This document shows positions 16,105 to 26,854 of a DNA stretch of 64,000 nt, piece by piece; within the stretch, counting starts at the first letter, position 1, and each line of letters starts with the position of its first letter. This DNA is from Bacillus sp. Marseille-Q1617 (lineage in GTDB: Bacteria; Bacillota; Bacilli; Bacillales; Bacillaceae_B): the NCBI RefSeq assembly GCF_903645295.1, contig NZ_CAHJXM010000003.1, forward strand, positions 682,001 through 746,000. Direction: 5' to 3'. The position numbers and the translations under genes were made by a program. The notes beneath the pieces are model-generated. The model had not been told where the DNA came from. It did not search any database and saw only the letters and a program-made list of their open reading frames with translations.

Positions 16105-17259
16105 TTAATCTGTCACTCCGGTTCTAATCAGCTTAAGTTGAACGCTGACATCGAATTCTGCATCTTTATATTTTTCTTCCCACTCCTTATCGGTAAGAGA
16201 TGCATGATTTCTACGTGTTTTATATTCCATACCAAAACCGATGGGGTCAGCATTGACTTCTTGAAGCATCTTGATGTTCTCCTTGATTTTTTTTTCGATG
16301 AATTTACTTGCTTCCGCTTCAACAAGTTTAAGGGTTTTTGGATCAGAAAGCTTTAATTGTTCGGTTATTTCATGAAGACGTGCATCAAGTGTTAATTTAA
16401 CTGTAAATGTTGGTTTATCCTGTTTGCCGGCTTTAATTAGATGGTCGGACTTTATACTGTCAAACACAATATAAATCTTCTCTTCGTCATTCGTTTCCTC
16501 CCCATCCGCATTTCCCATGTCGGAAAGATGTGGTTTAAAAGGTTCCAAAGGCAATCCCACTTCAAAACTGCCGGCAGTATGATAATTTTCAACTAACGCT
16601 CGAAGATAAAACATATCTTCCTTTTTTAATTCCTTAACGAATTTATCCTTGTGAAATATGGCAAATCCGTCAATACCCAATGTACCTTTAGAAGGTGCGA
16701 GAATTGGCAGTATGGGATCTTTGCCTATGCTTCCGTAATCTGTGATGAATTCCTGCAGGGTAGGAGCGATTATGAACTCACTCTCCACATTCTGTTTGAC
16801 AAGATTATATAAATAGGTGCCCTTATTTGAATGTTTTTCAGTCATCTGATATGTGAGTAAATCCTCTGATGTCGTATCAGAAACGGCTAAGTACACCATA
16901 TTGCCTATGGAAGAATCTCTTTCGAGAGTATCAACGAGATGAGAGATGCCTTTACTGGCTAATTCCCTTCCATATATGGCTATCCTTAATTGACCGGAAA
17001 CAAGTTTATGGTCAGTATCAAAGTTTAAGGATATTCGATTGCCTTTTGAAGAATTAGCTTTACTGGTGAGTACTTTTTCCACATCCTGCATGGCAGGGTT
17101 GAATTGATACAGTACAACCGTCGCTTTCAGCTCCTTGTCTTCCGTTTCGTCGTAGCCGACTGCCGTTATCAACCCGAGCTTTTCTAAATATTTATATTCG
17201 ACACAGCCGGTGATTACTGGTGCCAGTAATACCATGAAGAGTAGTATATATCGTTTCAT
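16105..17259 (-). CDS. Ger(x)C family spore germination lipoprotein
   Basis: 384 residues. The start at 17259 follows GGGAGGGAAAGGAAC and overlaps the gerB-like stop by four bases (ATGA), which supports this choice over the longer frame. A lipoprotein signal MKRYILLFMVLLAPVITGC places the modified Cys at residue 19, so the mature protein sits on the outer face of the spore inner membrane. GerC subunits complete the germinant receptor with the A and B subunits. The C-terminal region ends in the beta-strand segment typical of the family. Confidence 0.92.
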   Translation of the reverse strand: MKRYILLFMVLLAPVITGCVEYKYLEKLGLITAVGYDETEDKELKATVVLYQFNPAMQDVEKVLTSKANSSKGNRISLNFDTDHKLVSGQLRIAIYGRELASKGISHLVDTLERDSSIGNMVYLAVSDTTSEDLLTYQMTEKHSNKGTYLYNLVKQNVESEFIIAPTLQEFITDYGSIGKDPILPILAPSKGTLGIDGFAIFHKDKFVKELKKEDMFYLRALVENYHTAGSFEVGLPLEPFKPHLSDMGNADGEETNDEEKIYIVFDSIKSDHLIKAGKQDKPTFTVKLTLDARLHEITEQLKLSDPKTLKLVEAEASKFIEKKIKENIKMLQEVNADPIGFGMEYKTRRNHASLTDKEWEEKYKDAEFDVSVQLKLIRTGVTD

Positions 17260-18371
17260 GTTCCTTTCCCTCCCTTCATTTTGGTGAAGGTCTGTTTGAT
17301 TTTCACCAGCATGAACAAGAAACAAGGGTATATGAAAGATAAAATAAACGCGGCAGCACCAACTTTGTCGGTAACTTTATTCATTGTCAATCGATCATCA
17401 ATCAGCAAACTGCCTGCAACCAGGGCAGCGGCAAAGCAATAAATGGTTTTTTTTTGTGAAACATTGAATACTCGTTTGACCCCCCTCGTGGATGCCCAGA
17501 AAAATATACATATATTAGGAAGGATGACCAGCATCCAAAATGAAACTGCAATAAATTCGAATCTTTCCAGATTGGGTATCCGTACAATTTTAAACATGGA
17601 AAGAACAGGCCAAATCGTTTTCATTAATGATTCATGTGAGAAAAAACCAATGCTTACAGCTGTTACTAGAGTCAAAAGAAGCGTACTGTAACCGGTCCCG
17701 ATCAACGCGAATTTCAACGCGTTCTTCTTTTCTTTTATGTATGGATATATCAATAACAATAATTCAAAACCAATCATTGAAAAGCTGACCTTATATATCG
17801 CCTTCATGTGATCTTTCCACGATGCAACGAAAACAGGTTGAAGGTGGTTGATGTCCAAATGCTTGATTGGTGTATAGATCATGACTATCAGCCATAGGGT
17901 AAGGATTAAACTGATAAAGGTAACCCCCACAACCACTCTAATGCCGCCAAGCACCGCGTAGCTTGCCAAAAAGACTAAAAAAGCAACTAGGAGCCAGGTA
18001 GGCATTTTAGGAAAAATCCATGCCTGTACCATCTCTGTGTAATTCATTATGATTACATACGTAACAACTAAAAAATAGAGGATGTACACAAGATTCAAAA
18101 GTTTACTTATCCACTTTCCAAAAAGATCAAACTGTATGCCATATAGATCAGCGCTGGAATAACATGAGAGTAATTTAGACATGAAGAAAAGAACGATGAA
18201 CACAAGGATTCCCGCCGCAAACGCAGATATCCATGCATCCTGTTTTGATTCCATATAGACGACCCTTGGCACCCCTGCTATCCCTACGCCTATTTGAGCA
18301 GTGTGAAGAATAAAAGCAACCAAGTATGCGTTGAATATCAAATTTTTCTTTGGCTCAAGGTTTACTTTCAT
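17256..18371 (-). CDS. GerB-type germinant receptor permease subunit
   Basis: About 371 residues with ten or so membrane helices, related to APC transporters, the endospore germination permease family. I place the start at the ATG at 18371, eight bases after AAGAAGGG; a GTG nine bases upstream overlaps the ribosome site. The N-terminal region includes GVGIAGVPRVVYMES, where B subunits are thought to bind the germinant. It is translationally coupled to gerC by a four-base overlap. The germinant cannot be predicted from sequence. Confidence 0.92.
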   Translation of the reverse strand: MKVNLEPKKNLIFNAYLVAFILHTAQIGVGIAGVPRVVYMESKQDAWISAFAAGILVFIVLFFMSKLLSCYSSADLYGIQFDLFGKWISKLLNLVYILYFLVVTYVIIMNYTEMVQAWIFPKMPTWLLVAFLVFLASYAVLGGIRVVVGVTFISLILTLWLIVMIYTPIKHLDINHLQPVFVASWKDHMKAIYKVSFSMIGFELLLLIYPYIKEKKNALKFALIGTGYSTLLLTLVTAVSIGFFSHESLMKTIWPVLSMFKIVRIPNLERFEFIAVSFWMLVILPNICIFFWASTRGVKRVFNVSQKKTIYCFAAALVAGSLLIDDRLTMNKVTDKVGAAAFILSFIYPCFLFMLVKIKQTFTKMKGGKGT

Positions 18372-18438
18372 TCTCATCACCCTTCTTAGAGACTACGGAC
18401 ATATCATCATTCTTTTTCATTCACTGGAAATGTGAAAA

Positions 18439-19953
18439 TCATTCGTCCACATCTTTTTTCTGCTTTCTTTTTTTAGCGGGAATTCGATTCGTATCTACTG
18501 GATGATTCGTTATCGGGCGCTGTAATAAAAATTGATAAGGGAGACGGAAAAGACTATACTTCAAGTCTGAAAATCTGAGTGGGTAAACGGGTGACAAATA
18601 TGGCCGTCCCAATGTCGTCACTTTCAATAAGTGAATCAGAATGAAACAAAAACAAAACATGATGCCCCCCCCGCCGTACAAACCCGCCATCAAAATGATA
18701 GGAAAGCGGATCATGCGCACCGCTGTACCAATGGCATAACTCGGTGCGGTAAAGGATCCCAGGGCGCTTATGGCAATGATGATGATCAGGATATTACTGG
18801 TGAATCCTGCGTCTACAGCAGCCTGTCCGATAACAATACCTCCAACGATACCCATCGTCTGACCGACTTTAGTAGGAAGCCTGGCTCCTGCTTCCCTTAA
18901 GAGCTCTATGACAAATTCCAAAAGTAACGCTTCGAATACTGGAGGAAACGGGACATTGGATCGTGATTGGCCTAAAGAAACCAATAGCGCGGAAGGGATG
19001 ACCTCATAATGAAAAGTGAGCACGGCTACGTACGCCGGCGTTAATAAAACTGAAAAGAATATGGCAATGAATCGTATGATCCGGAGGAAAGTCCCCATAT
19101 TCCATCTCATATAGATATCTTCAGTTGATTCAAAGAAATTCATAAAAGTAGATGGACCGATGATCACAGTAGGACTTCTGTCCACGAGCAGACCGATTTT
19201 TCCGTGCAGCAGTGAAATCGTGAGCCGGTCGGGAAGTTCAGTAGTGATGAATTGAGGAAAGACAGTCAGGGAGTTGTCTTCTATCATCTGTGACAGCACC
19301 GTCGAATCAATGATGCTATCCACCTCAAGATCCTTGATCCTTTGTCTGAATGTATTGACGTTTTCCTCATCTGCTATATCTCTTATATAGACCATCTGAA
19401 CTTTCTTTTTGGCACGTGTACCAATCATTAGCGTCTCTACACAAAGCTTGGGATCGTTGATATTTGAGCGTATGAGGTTCAAATTTTTAGAAATCGATTC
19501 CGTAAAAGCTATTTTGGGGCCGAAGACAAGTGATTCAGTTTCAGCCTTTTCTAATCCGCGAGTCGCTTTATCCTGTACATCTGCGATGACCCCATAAGAA
19601 TCGTTTTCTCTGAACATATAAGCTGAACCATTTGCCAACTGTTCAACTACCTCGCTAATTTGATTTGTCCGTGTAATGTTCGCTATATTTATCTTATTTG
19701 CGATTGTTTCAGCGTCCAGTTCATCCTTGTATTCTTCAAGCGGACGTATGATAGACGTGTTTAATGAATTTACATTGACTAAATCTTCAAAATAAACGAG
19801 GATGATTTTCTGCTCATTCGGCTGCAGAATCCTAAAAATCAAATCATCACTGCTGCTCACATACGATTTTATTTCTTGTTTGAATTTTCCTACATCGAAG
19901 CTATGAGCAGCGTTCTTTTCCAGGTTAGCAGCTGCTTTATTGCGTCTGAACAC
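18439..19953 (-). CDS. GerA-type germinant receptor subunit
   Basis: 504 residues from a GTG start behind AGGGTGATGAG. The N-terminal third is soluble and hydrophilic. The middle holds the conserved GERA block (LLVDRSPTVIIGPSTFMNFF followed by EDIYMRWNMGTFLRIIRFIA), and the C-terminal half has five or so membrane helices. The tail is basic (RIPAKKRKQKKDVDE). It is the first gene of the A-B-C operon, which assembles in the inner spore membrane and triggers germination on nutrient binding. Expression in the forespore (sigma-G) is expected from the family, but I could not define the promoter. Confidence 0.93.
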   Translation of the reverse strand: MFRRNKAAANLEKNAAHSFDVGKFKQEIKSYVSSSDDLIFRILQPNEQKIILVYFEDLVNVNSLNTSIIRPLEEYKDELDAETIANKINIANITRTNQISEVVEQLANGSAYMFRENDSYGVIADVQDKATRGLEKAETESLVFGPKIAFTESISKNLNLIRSNINDPKLCVETLMIGTRAKKKVQMVYIRDIADEENVNTFRQRIKDLEVDSIIDSTVLSQMIEDNSLTVFPQFITTELPDRLTISLLHGKIGLLVDRSPTVIIGPSTFMNFFESTEDIYMRWNMGTFLRIIRFIAIFFSVLLTPAYVAVLTFHYEVIPSALLVSLGQSRSNVPFPPVFEALLLEFVIELLREAGARLPTKVGQTMGIVGGIVIGQAAVDAGFTSNILIIIIAISALGSFTAPSYAIGTAVRMIRFPIILMAGLYGGGGIMFCFCFILIHLLKVTTLGRPYLSPVYPLRFSDLKYSLFRLPYQFLLQRPITNHPVDTNRIPAKKRKQKKDVDE

Positions 19954-20094
19954 TTCTCATCACCCTATGCCTGAATTTATTTTTAGATTTCCCACGTTTT
20001 GTTTTATTAATCATTTTCACGAAGGATTAGGAATAGAGAGGGCGTACATAAATCCTGAAGGGGATGGTAACGATAAAAATGGAGGTGATGATAG

Positions 20095-20226
20095 ATGAGT
20101 AGAAAAAAAGAAGATCCATCTAAGGCAATGCTGGGCTCTTCCCAGGTAGAAGGGCAAGGAACGACCAATCAAGAGTTATCCGGAGGGACGAAAGCAGATT
20201 CTTCAAGGTCGAAGAAGAAAAAATAA
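20095..20226 (+). CDS. Small basic hydrophilic protein
   Basis: 43 residues starting at the ATG behind GGAGGTGATGATAG, an excellent ribosome site. The protein (MSRKKEDPSKAMLGSSQVEG..., ending SRSKKKK) has no hydrophobic segment and is rich in Gly, Ser, Lys and Gln. Size and composition recall minor small acid-soluble spore proteins, and it lies divergently next to the ger operon, but I do not recognise a family. The flanking interval 20227-20448 holds only a promoter-like TATAAT at 20302-20307. Confidence 0.65.
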   Translation: MSRKKEDPSKAMLGSSQVEGQGTTNQELSGGTKADSSRSKKKK

Positions 20227-20448
20227 TCGTACGCATTCCATCAGTCTGACGGGTTCTGACTGTCAGGGCGACTGTGTATATAATTATGCGAGCAAGTATG
20301 GTATAATGGTATTAATCGCAGAAAATTTACCTACATTACACCCAGCTTTCATTATATAACCACTTTTAAATTTACTGTGCACTATCACCACAATCAGTTT
20401 TTTCGTGCCTGGCATGGAAATCCTGCTTACCTAAAAGGAGGACATTCA

Positions 20449-20664
20449 ATGGCTTTTGGTCGTCGAAATCAAGTAGAAGAAGAAATTAAAACCGAGGAAA
20501 CAGAAATTTGGGCTTGTTCTTCTGTTGATTGCAAAGGGTGGATGAGGGATAACTTCAAGAGCGAAGAAACTCCTAAATGCCCGCTTTGCAACGCTGACAT
20601 GGAAAAATCAACGAAAGTTCTGCAAGTAGTGGATAATCCCCATCCAACAATGAAATCGTCCTGA
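20449..20664 (+). CDS. ydjO: Cold-inducible protein YdjO-like
   Basis: 71 residues from the ATG at 20449 behind AAAGGAGG; the longer frame from 20377 is not needed. The sequence MAFGRRNQVEEEI...WACSSVDCKGWMRDNF...CPLCNADM has four Cys arranged as a small zinc-ribbon. This is the pattern of B. subtilis YdjO, a cold-induced protein of unknown function. A sigma-A-like -10 box (TATAAT, 20302-20307) would give an untranslated leader of roughly 135 bases, similar to other cold-shock genes. Confidence 0.85.
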   Translation: MAFGRRNQVEEEIKTEETEIWACSSVDCKGWMRDNFKSEETPKCPLCNADMEKSTKVLQVVDNPHPTMKSS

Positions 20665-20671
20665 TCCGTCT

Positions 20672-20705
20672 AAGAATCAATCTCCTGATTGATTCTTTTT
20701 TTTTA
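20672..20705 (+). terminator. Rho-independent terminator
   Basis: AAGAATCAATC (20672-20682) pairs with GATTGATTCTT (20687-20697) around a 4-nt loop, followed by T10. Confidence 0.92.
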
Positions 20706-20773
20706 TTATTTTAAAACGCTTTTTTTGTTCCTGAATAGTATGTAGTGTAACATGCGTAAAAGGAGGGAGCACC

Positions 20774-20935
20774 ATGTCCGGTAAAAACAAAAAGGAAAAA
20801 GAAGTACCGATCATGCCAGAGAAAAATGAAAATTCGATTTGGGACAGCTTTTGGAAGCTTGAAAGGCCAGAAGCTGAAGCTAAACCCCAAGCTGAAGAAC
20901 AGAATACAGAAGAAACCACTTTCAGATGGTTTTGA
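20774..20935 (+). CDS. Small acidic hydrophilic protein
   Basis: 53 residues behind AGGAGGGAGCACC. It starts MSGKNKKEKEVPIMPEKNEN, contains SIWDSFWKLERPE and ends in FRWF. It is soluble with scattered Trp, and I do not recognise a family. It has its own terminator at once downstream, so it is a genuine small gene rather than a chance frame. The reading frame was hidden by a longer antisense frame of no merit. Confidence 0.65.
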   Translation: MSGKNKKEKEVPIMPEKNENSIWDSFWKLERPEAEAKPQAEEQNTEETTFRWF

Positions 20936-20944
20936 TTTTTCAGT

Positions 20945-20979
20945 ACTGCAGAGGAGTTTAGCCCCTCTGCAGTTTTTTA
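20945..20979 (+). terminator. Rho-independent terminator
   Basis: ACTGCAGAGG (20945-20954) pairs with CCTCTGCAGT (20964-20973), followed by T6. Confidence 0.92.
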
Positions 20980-21054
20980 TGGTGCCTGGCTGTTTCTGAT
21001 ATGTTTACCGATACCCCAAAATTGGTAGAAAAAATATATAAGACAAAAGGGGGA

Positions 21055-22668
21055 ATGTTGGAATTGATCATTGATAACGTAAGATTATATGATGGACAGG
21101 ATTTCAAACAAGAAGGCGGGGTCCATCATGTGATCATTGAAGAGGGAAAAATAAGAGAAATCCGCAAAGGGAAAACGGAGGAACACGGCGCACATGTCGT
21201 GGATGGCAAGGAGAGGGTCATGACCCCTGCATTCCATGATTCCCATATGCATTTCCTGCGCTACGGCTTGATGAAAAGGGAATTGGACCTGAGGCATGTA
21301 ACGAGCTGGGAACATATGAAGGAAGAAGTGCGCGTACATTATCCTCAAATGGAAAAGGGTGACTGGGTTGTAGGGAGAGGGCTGGACGACAGTTCATTCA
21401 CTGACCGTGATTCTCTTATCCAGGCAAAGGACCTGGATGAGCTGCACCTTCATACATATATGTTCTTCCTGCATCAGGACGGGCATGAATGTGTTGTTAA
21501 TCATAAAGTGATGGATCTCCTGAAACAGGAAGAAGAATTCTCTGACATCCCGGACGCTTTTAAGGAGACGGATGGTGAAGGAAATTGGACAGGGCGCTTC
21601 AAGGATACGGCTGTTCACTTTATCAAACATCATTTTCGCAGCAGGGACACTGAAGATGCAATAGATGCCCTGAAATACGGCATCCCCCATCTCCTCAAAC
21701 ACGGGATCACCACCATCCACTCTGAGGATTTGAACTTCATCGGATCATTTGACCGCCTATGGAGCGCCTACACTGCATTAGAGAAAGTAGGAAAGCTTCC
21801 GATCAAGGCTTATCTGCATCACTATATCTTCAAAAAGAAACATCTGGAGGACTATCTGCAGTCGCATCCATTCCGTACCGGTGAAGGAACGGAAAAAGTG
21901 AAGGTGGGAGCGGTGAAGGTTTTCCTTGACGGGACTCAAAGGTTACATACTTCTGCGATGAGAATCCCGTATAAAGATAAAAAGGATACGGCAGGAAATC
22001 TTGTCTATTCACAAGAGGAACTGAATGATATTGTAAAGCTTGCCGGCCAGAACAGGATGCAGGTGGCGGTGCACGCCATCGGGGACAGGGCAGTGGAACA
22101 GGCGATAACAGCGTTTGAGCAGCCTGAGGCGAATACAGAAACCCTGCGGCACAGGATCATCCATGCCCAAACTCTGGGACAAGATCTTCTTTACCGATTG
22201 AAGAAGCTTCACGCTGTCATTGAGACCCAGCCATCTTTCCTCCTCAGTGAGTGGGATAAGAAAGAAAAGTGGACAGGAGAGGAGCTGGCACCGTACTGTG
22301 ATGCATTCAAGAGTATGCTCAATCACAATGTTCCGATTACACTCAGTTCTGATTTGCCCATTGGTTCGCTTAATCCTTTTGAAGGGATCTTTGCTGCAGT
22401 GAATCGGACCGACTATAAAGGAAACCCGGGAGGCGGCTGGCAGCCCCAGGAAAAGCTTGCCGTAGATGAAGCTTTTATTGGCTATACCTCGACCCCGACA
22501 CTCATCGAATTGAACGAGGAGCATAATCAAGGCAGGCTGACTATTGGAGAAAGGGCAGATTTCCTGCTCCTCGATCGGCATCCTCTGGAAGTCGCTGAAA
22601 ACCAGCTTCATCATATTCAAGTGGTGGAGACATGGGCTGAAGGTGAAAAAGTTTACAGTAATAAATGA
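21055..22668 (+). CDS. Amidohydrolase, YtcJ-like (amidohydrolase family 3)
   Basis: About 537 residues. A beta-sandwich start (LIIDNVRLYDG) leads to the metal-site HDSHMHFLRYG near residues 60-70, with later His residues in QVAVHAIGDRAVEQ and RHRIIHAQTL and an Asp in TLSSDLPIGSLNP. These are the ligands of the binuclear TIM-barrel amidohydrolases of the YtcJ group. The substrate is unknown; relatives act on cyclic or N-acyl amides. The start is uncertain: AAAAGGGGG ends at 21053, so TTG at 21058 or 21064 may serve better than the ATG at 21055. Confidence 0.85.
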   Translation: MLELIIDNVRLYDGQDFKQEGGVHHVIIEEGKIREIRKGKTEEHGAHVVDGKERVMTPAFHDSHMHFLRYGLMKRELDLRHVTSWEHMKEEVRVHYPQMEKGDWVVGRGLDDSSFTDRDSLIQAKDLDELHLHTYMFFLHQDGHECVVNHKVMDLLKQEEEFSDIPDAFKETDGEGNWTGRFKDTAVHFIKHHFRSRDTEDAIDALKYGIPHLLKHGITTIHSEDLNFIGSFDRLWSAYTALEKVGKLPIKAYLHHYIFKKKHLEDYLQSHPFRTGEGTEKVKVGAVKVFLDGTQRLHTSAMRIPYKDKKDTAGNLVYSQEELNDIVKLAGQNRMQVAVHAIGDRAVEQAITAFEQPEANTETLRHRIIHAQTLGQDLLYRLKKLHAVIETQPSFLLSEWDKKEKWTGEELAPYCDAFKSMLNHNVPITLSSDLPIGSLNPFEGIFAAVNRTDYKGNPGGGWQPQEKLAVDEAFIGYTSTPTLIELNEEHNQGRLTIGERADFLLLDRHPLEVAENQLHHIQVVETWAEGEKVYSNK

Positions 22669-22685
22669 ATATAATGGTTTAGACG

Positions 22686-22730
22686 ACGATCCGGAGAGCC
22701 AATGTTTTCTCTGGATCGTTTTGTTTTTGT
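22686..22730 (+). terminator. Rho-independent terminator
   Basis: ACGATCC...GAGA (from 22686) pairs with TCTC...GGATCGT (to 22719), followed by TTTGTTTTTG. Confidence 0.8.
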
Positions 22731-22800
22731 GTATGAGTTGGCACAAGGAAAAATGTAGATTACAATAAAGAAAGAAAAATGGAAAGGAGGCTGAAAGAGA

Positions 22801-24936
22801 TTGAAAGAAGCTCATGACATACTCAAACAATACTTTGGGTATTCAGAATTCAGAAAAGGACAGGATGAAATCATATCCAACGTCTTATCCGGAAAGAATA
22901 CAGCCGGTATCATGCCAACCGGCGGAGGGAAATCAATTTGTTATCAAGTTCCCGCATTGCTGCTTGAGGGAGTCACCCTTGTCATCTCTCCTTTGATTTC
23001 ATTAATGAAAGATCAGGTTGATTCGCTGACATTCCAAGGCATCCCTGCCACATACATAAACAGCACACTCAGTGCAGCCGAAGTGGAAGAGCGGATGGAA
23101 GAACTTTCTTACGGAGAATATAAACTGCTGTATATAGCACCTGAACGGCTGGAGTCCCCGCAATTCATCCGCTACCTCAATTCATTGGTTATACCGCTGG
23201 TCGCTGTGGATGAAGCTCATTGCTTATCTCAATGGGGACATGATTTCAGGCCGAGCTATATGGGAATCTATGATGCAGTGAATCAACTATCTTCACAACC
23301 TGTCATTCTGGCTTTGACCGCCACGGCAACCCCTCAAGTTCAACGTGATATCCTCAACCATCTTCATATCCCCTCAGAAAACAAAGTATTGACGGGTTTT
23401 CAACGAAACAATCTTTTCTTTAATGTGTTAAAAGGTGAGGACAGGAAGCGCTGGATTGGTCAATATATCGGGAGGAACAGCCAGCAGTCAGGGATCATCT
23501 ATTGCGCAACCCGCAAGGAAGTTGAAAATGTGCATGATCACTTGGTGAAAAAGGGAGTGTCTGCAGGGAAATATCACGGCGGACTGTCCGATTCCCTCAG
23601 GCTCGAACAGCAGGAGTCGTTTTTAAATGACTCCATCATGGTAATGGTGGCCACAAATGCATTCGGGATGGGGATCAACAAATCAAATGTAAGATACGTC
23701 GTTCATTATCAAATCCCGAAAAATATGGAAGCGTACTACCAGGAAGCCGGCCGTGCCGGGAGGGACGGAGTGGAAAGCGAATGCATCCTGCTCTTTTCCC
23801 CGCAGGACATCCAGACCCAGCGGTACATCATCGATCAGAACGTGATGAGTCCGGAACTTCATCATAATGAATTGCAGAAACTGAGGGACATGGTGGATTT
23901 TGTGCATACTGAAACCTGCCTTCAGAATTATATCCTTTCTTATTTCGGGGAAGAGTCTGAGGGTGAATGCGGTCACTGCAGCAACTGTCTTGATGACAGG
24001 GAGTCGGAGGATGTCACGGTCAAAGCCCAGATGGTGCTTTCATGCATGATCCGGATGAACGAACGTTTCGGCACCTCCATGATCAGCGGCGTGCTGACCG
24101 GATCGAAAGGGAAGAAGATTCTCGATTTCAGATTCGATAAGCTGTCGACCTACGGGTTGTTGAAAGGGGAGTCGCAGAAGGAAGTCGGCCTCTTCATCGA
24201 CTACTTGATTTCAGAAGGCATCATCGAAGTAGAGGGGGGAAGCTATCCGGTACTTAAAGTCTCAAGTAAAGGACGGGAAGTCTTAATAGGGGAAAAGCAG
24301 GTTACACGCAAGAAACAGGTCACTCCTGCTCCAGCCTTATCAAATGAAGATGAACTGTTCCAGGTCTTGAGGGATTTGAGGAAGACCATCGCAAAAGAAG
24401 AAGGGGTTCCTCCGTTTGTCATCTTTTCAGACAAAACGCTGCATGATATGTGCCTGAAGCAGCCTTCTGATGAAGCTGAGTTCCTCAATGTCAGCGGAGT
24501 CGGGGAAAGTAAACTCGAACGCTACGGTGAATTATTCATGAAAGAAATCAAATCCTTCTTAAATGACAATCAAGGCTATACCCGTAAGATTGAAGAAGAA
24601 CCGGCTGAATCCCCATCACCAAGGGGGAGGGGACAATCGGACGAGCCATCTCATTTGGTCACGTTCAAAATGTTCAGCGAAAATAAAGATATTAAAGAAA
24701 TTGCTTCAGCTCGGGGAATGAGCACGGCAACGATCGAAAACCATATCATCCGTTCCTACGAAGAAGGCCTTCTGGATGACTGGAGCCGCTTCTTTACCGA
24801 TGAAGAAGAATCACTGATCGAATCAGCAGTCAACAAAACAGGGGAAAAGCCTCTGAAGCCGATAAAAGAGGAACTACCTGAAGAAATATCGTATTTCCAG
24901 ATCAAAGGATATCTGGCTAAAAAGAGAATGCATTAA
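22801..24936 (+). CDS. recQ: ATP-dependent DNA helicase RecQ
   Basis: 711 residues from a TTG start behind GGAGG. The helicase core has Walker A PTGGGKSICY near residues 39-48, the DEAH box VDEAHCLSQWGHDFRP near 136-151 and motif VI in QEAGRAGRDG. A zinc-binding region (C-x...CGHCSNC near residues 371-397) and winged helix follow, then an HRDC domain near 515-590 and a C-terminal helix-turn-helix of the HTH_40 type near 620-700. RecQ unwinds DNA 3' to 5' in recombination and fork repair. The protein is longer than the common 590-residue Bacillus form because of the C-terminal extension. Confidence 0.95.
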   Translation: MKEAHDILKQYFGYSEFRKGQDEIISNVLSGKNTAGIMPTGGGKSICYQVPALLLEGVTLVISPLISLMKDQVDSLTFQGIPATYINSTLSAAEVEERMEELSYGEYKLLYIAPERLESPQFIRYLNSLVIPLVAVDEAHCLSQWGHDFRPSYMGIYDAVNQLSSQPVILALTATATPQVQRDILNHLHIPSENKVLTGFQRNNLFFNVLKGEDRKRWIGQYIGRNSQQSGIIYCATRKEVENVHDHLVKKGVSAGKYHGGLSDSLRLEQQESFLNDSIMVMVATNAFGMGINKSNVRYVVHYQIPKNMEAYYQEAGRAGRDGVESECILLFSPQDIQTQRYIIDQNVMSPELHHNELQKLRDMVDFVHTETCLQNYILSYFGEESEGECGHCSNCLDDRESEDVTVKAQMVLSCMIRMNERFGTSMISGVLTGSKGKKILDFRFDKLSTYGLLKGESQKEVGLFIDYLISEGIIEVEGGSYPVLKVSSKGREVLIGEKQVTRKKQVTPAPALSNEDELFQVLRDLRKTIAKEEGVPPFVIFSDKTLHDMCLKQPSDEAEFLNVSGVGESKLERYGELFMKEIKSFLNDNQGYTRKIEEEPAESPSPRGRGQSDEPSHLVTFKMFSENKDIKEIASARGMSTATIENHIIRSYEEGLLDDWSRFFTDEEESLIESAVNKTGEKPLKPIKEELPEEISYFQIKGYLAKKRMH

Positions 24937-24937
24937 A

Positions 24938-24975
24938 AAAACCAATCAGGGACGCGGTCCCTGATTGGTTTTTTG
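24938..24975. terminator. Bidirectional terminator between recQ and ABC-F gene
   Basis: AACCAATCAGGGAC (24940-24953) pairs perfectly with GTCCCTGATTGGTT (24957-24970), with A- and T-runs on both sides. Confidence 0.95.
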
Positions 24976-25009
24976 CATTCCGGCATAAAATATATGCGGC
25001 AAATGTCAT

Positions 25010-26611
<1,602 letters not shown>

Positions 26612-26709
26612 TCATACTACCTCCCATTACTCAATCTAAAAGATTATAACATGTGAAAGGGGAAAAAAGATAGCGTTTAGGAGAATCCAAGTAGCAATGA
26701 ATTCATTCA

Positions 26710-26757
26710 TCTTGTTATGTTGTTCCACTTTTATACCAGTGAACAACATGAGATGTT
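26710..26757. other. Unexplained hairpin between ABC-F gene and ferritin-like gene
   Basis: GTTGTTCCACT (26719-26729) pairs with AGTGAACAAC (26738-26747), and the outer bases CATCTTGTTAT / ATGAGATG add partial pairing. No T-run follows, so it is not a classic terminator. It lies in the 243-bp divergent interval 26612-26854, which has no gene. Confidence 0.4.
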
Positions 26758-26854
26758 AATCTCTCCATTGTACACCCTCTTGATGTTCACACTTAGTCAC
26801 AATGGATAGGCTCGTGTCATAGTTTGTAATGTGCTGGAAAGAGGAGGAATGAAC

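Noticed and set aside
22009..22830. 273-residue minus-strand frame antisense to the amidohydrolase
   Set aside because: It overlaps a well-supported gene and runs through its terminator and the next ribosome site.
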